From positions 1-14,953 of the forward strand of contig CAZOHN010000076.1 in the NCBI GenBank assembly GCA_964579325.1: a stretch of 14,953 bases of DNA, written 5' to 3'. Below the pieces are notes generated by a model. The model was not told where the DNA came from. It did no database searches and saw nothing but the letters and a program-made list of their open reading frames with translations. The position numbers and the translations under genes were made by a program. Of the stretch, positions 14,305 to 14,953 are shown piece by piece (the stretch's first letter is position 1; each line of letters opens with the position of its first letter). Source of the stretch: CAZOHN01 sp964579325. GTDB taxonomy: Bacteria; Pseudomonadota; Alphaproteobacteria; Rhodobacterales; Rhodobacteraceae.

Positions 14305-14946
14305 TCAACCCGCCCCCGTCGCGGGCTCCCGCGTGCGGGCGTTGACCTCCGGGCCGCGCCTGCGCGCCTTGGCCGCGCGTTCGCGCCGTAGCGCGGCGGA
14401 TGCGAAGAGCACGATGGCGGAGGCCATCACCAGTTCGCCGCCGTCCTCCAGCATTCCCGCGAGCCGGTGCATCAGGCGATGGGTCGCGCCGGCGGAGTAG
14501 TCGATCGATGCATGGATGAAGTCGCCGGCGACGCCGAAGATCGCCAGTGCCGCGAGCAGGACGATGAAACCCCGCAGCATGCGCCGTCCCTCCCTGTCTT
14601 CGCCCAAGGCCGCGAGTCCGATCGCGGCAAGTGCGAGCAGACCCATGCAAAGGAAGATGATGACCTCTCCGACATCCTGAGCGGTGCTGGCCGGCATACC
14701 GCCGAAGCCCAGAAGTTGCGCTGCCGGTCCACCGAGCGCCTCGTGCAGCCCGAAGCTGTCGTCGATGAAGATGAGCCCCGTCACCCCGACGAGTGCGAGC
14801 GAACCGGGCCTTCGACCAAACCGCCACGCCATCCAGAAAAACGCCGCGGCGATGGCCCATTTCAGGTAGCCAAAGAAGCTGGCGAGGCTATGCCGTTTCT
14901 CGATGTCTACCAGCGCAGGAATGCCGGCGGAATGATCGAAGGCCAC
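14305..14946 (-). CDS. Multi-pass membrane protein of unknown function (start may lie beyond the window)
   Basis: I do not recognise the family. About five membrane helices can be seen: KWAIAAAFFWMAW, ALVGVTGLIFIDD, VIIFLCMGLLALAAIGLAAL, FIVLLAALAIFGVAGDFIHA and VMASAIVLFASAAL, then a basic tail rich in Arg and Ala. Acidic and histidine residues sit at helix ends: IDDSFGLHEALG, GDFIHASID, HRLMHRLAGMLEDGGELV. Such a set could bind a metal, but that is inference. The first start visible is GTG 14946. The frame stays open to the right edge (14953) and no ribosome binding site can be checked, so the gene may be longer. It is convergent with the di-heme cytochrome gene, three nucleotides apart with no terminator between. 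Confidence 0.75.
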   Translation of the reverse strand: MAFDHSAGIPALVDIEKRHSLASFFGYLKWAIAAAFFWMAWRFGRRPGSLALVGVTGLIFIDDSFGLHEALGGPAAQLLGFGGMPASTAQDVGEVIIFLCMGLLALAAIGLAALGEDREGRRMLRGFIVLLAALAIFGVAGDFIHASIDYSAGATHRLMHRLAGMLEDGGELVMASAIVLFASAALRRERAAKARRRGPEVNARTREPATGAG

Positions 14947-14953
14947 CGCTAGA

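Overview
The window looks like chromosomal DNA of a GC-rich alphaproteobacterium, most likely in the Rhodobacterales. The Rieske protein and cytochrome b at the left end read almost residue for residue like the Rhodobacter proteins: the heme, [2Fe-2S] and PEWY residues fall at the Rhodobacter numbers. HspQ, the RHH_4 protein and the SLT-type lipoprotein also fit that group. This lineage call rests on remembered family sequences, not on a search. I see no phage, IS element, CRISPR array, tRNA or rRNA.

Layout. 1-1451 (minus): petA-petB of the cytochrome bc1 (fbc) operon, with petB cut by the left edge and by a 10-N assembly gap. 1610-4436 (minus): thiolase, a small unknown protein, a glutathione S-transferase and a LysE-type exporter, closely spaced. 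4539-5391 (plus): an RsbV-like anti-sigma-factor antagonist and an RsbW-like kinase, with no sigma factor beside them. 5392-5784: a non-coding stretch with a perfect 14-bp stem-loop and a likely promoter. 5785-7365 (plus): a gamma-glutamyltranspeptidase-family enzyme, convergent with hspQ (7394-7720, minus). 7805-9745 (plus): an AEC-type permease, a lipoprotein transglycosylase and an RHH_4 protein. 9845-14301 (plus): the most interesting block. 14305 to the right edge (minus): a multi-pass membrane protein I do not recognise.

The block at 9845-14301 reads as one operon: a glyoxalase-family enzyme, a Tat-exported small subunit of the gluconate 2-dehydrogenase subunit 3 type, an FAD-dependent GMC dehydrogenase, a secreted beta-propeller dehydrogenase of the sorbosone/soluble glucose dehydrogenase type, and a secreted di-heme c-type cytochrome. 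The likely picture is a periplasmic oxidation system in which an alcohol or sugar is oxidised by the GMC enzyme, perhaps further by the propeller enzyme, and the electrons leave through the di-heme cytochrome to the respiratory chain. The substrate cannot be read from the sequence. This is the best candidate for an undescribed system here. The other points worth following are the orphan partner-switch pair, a cysteine motif in the GMC enzyme that could hold an Fe-S cluster, and the membrane protein at the right edge.
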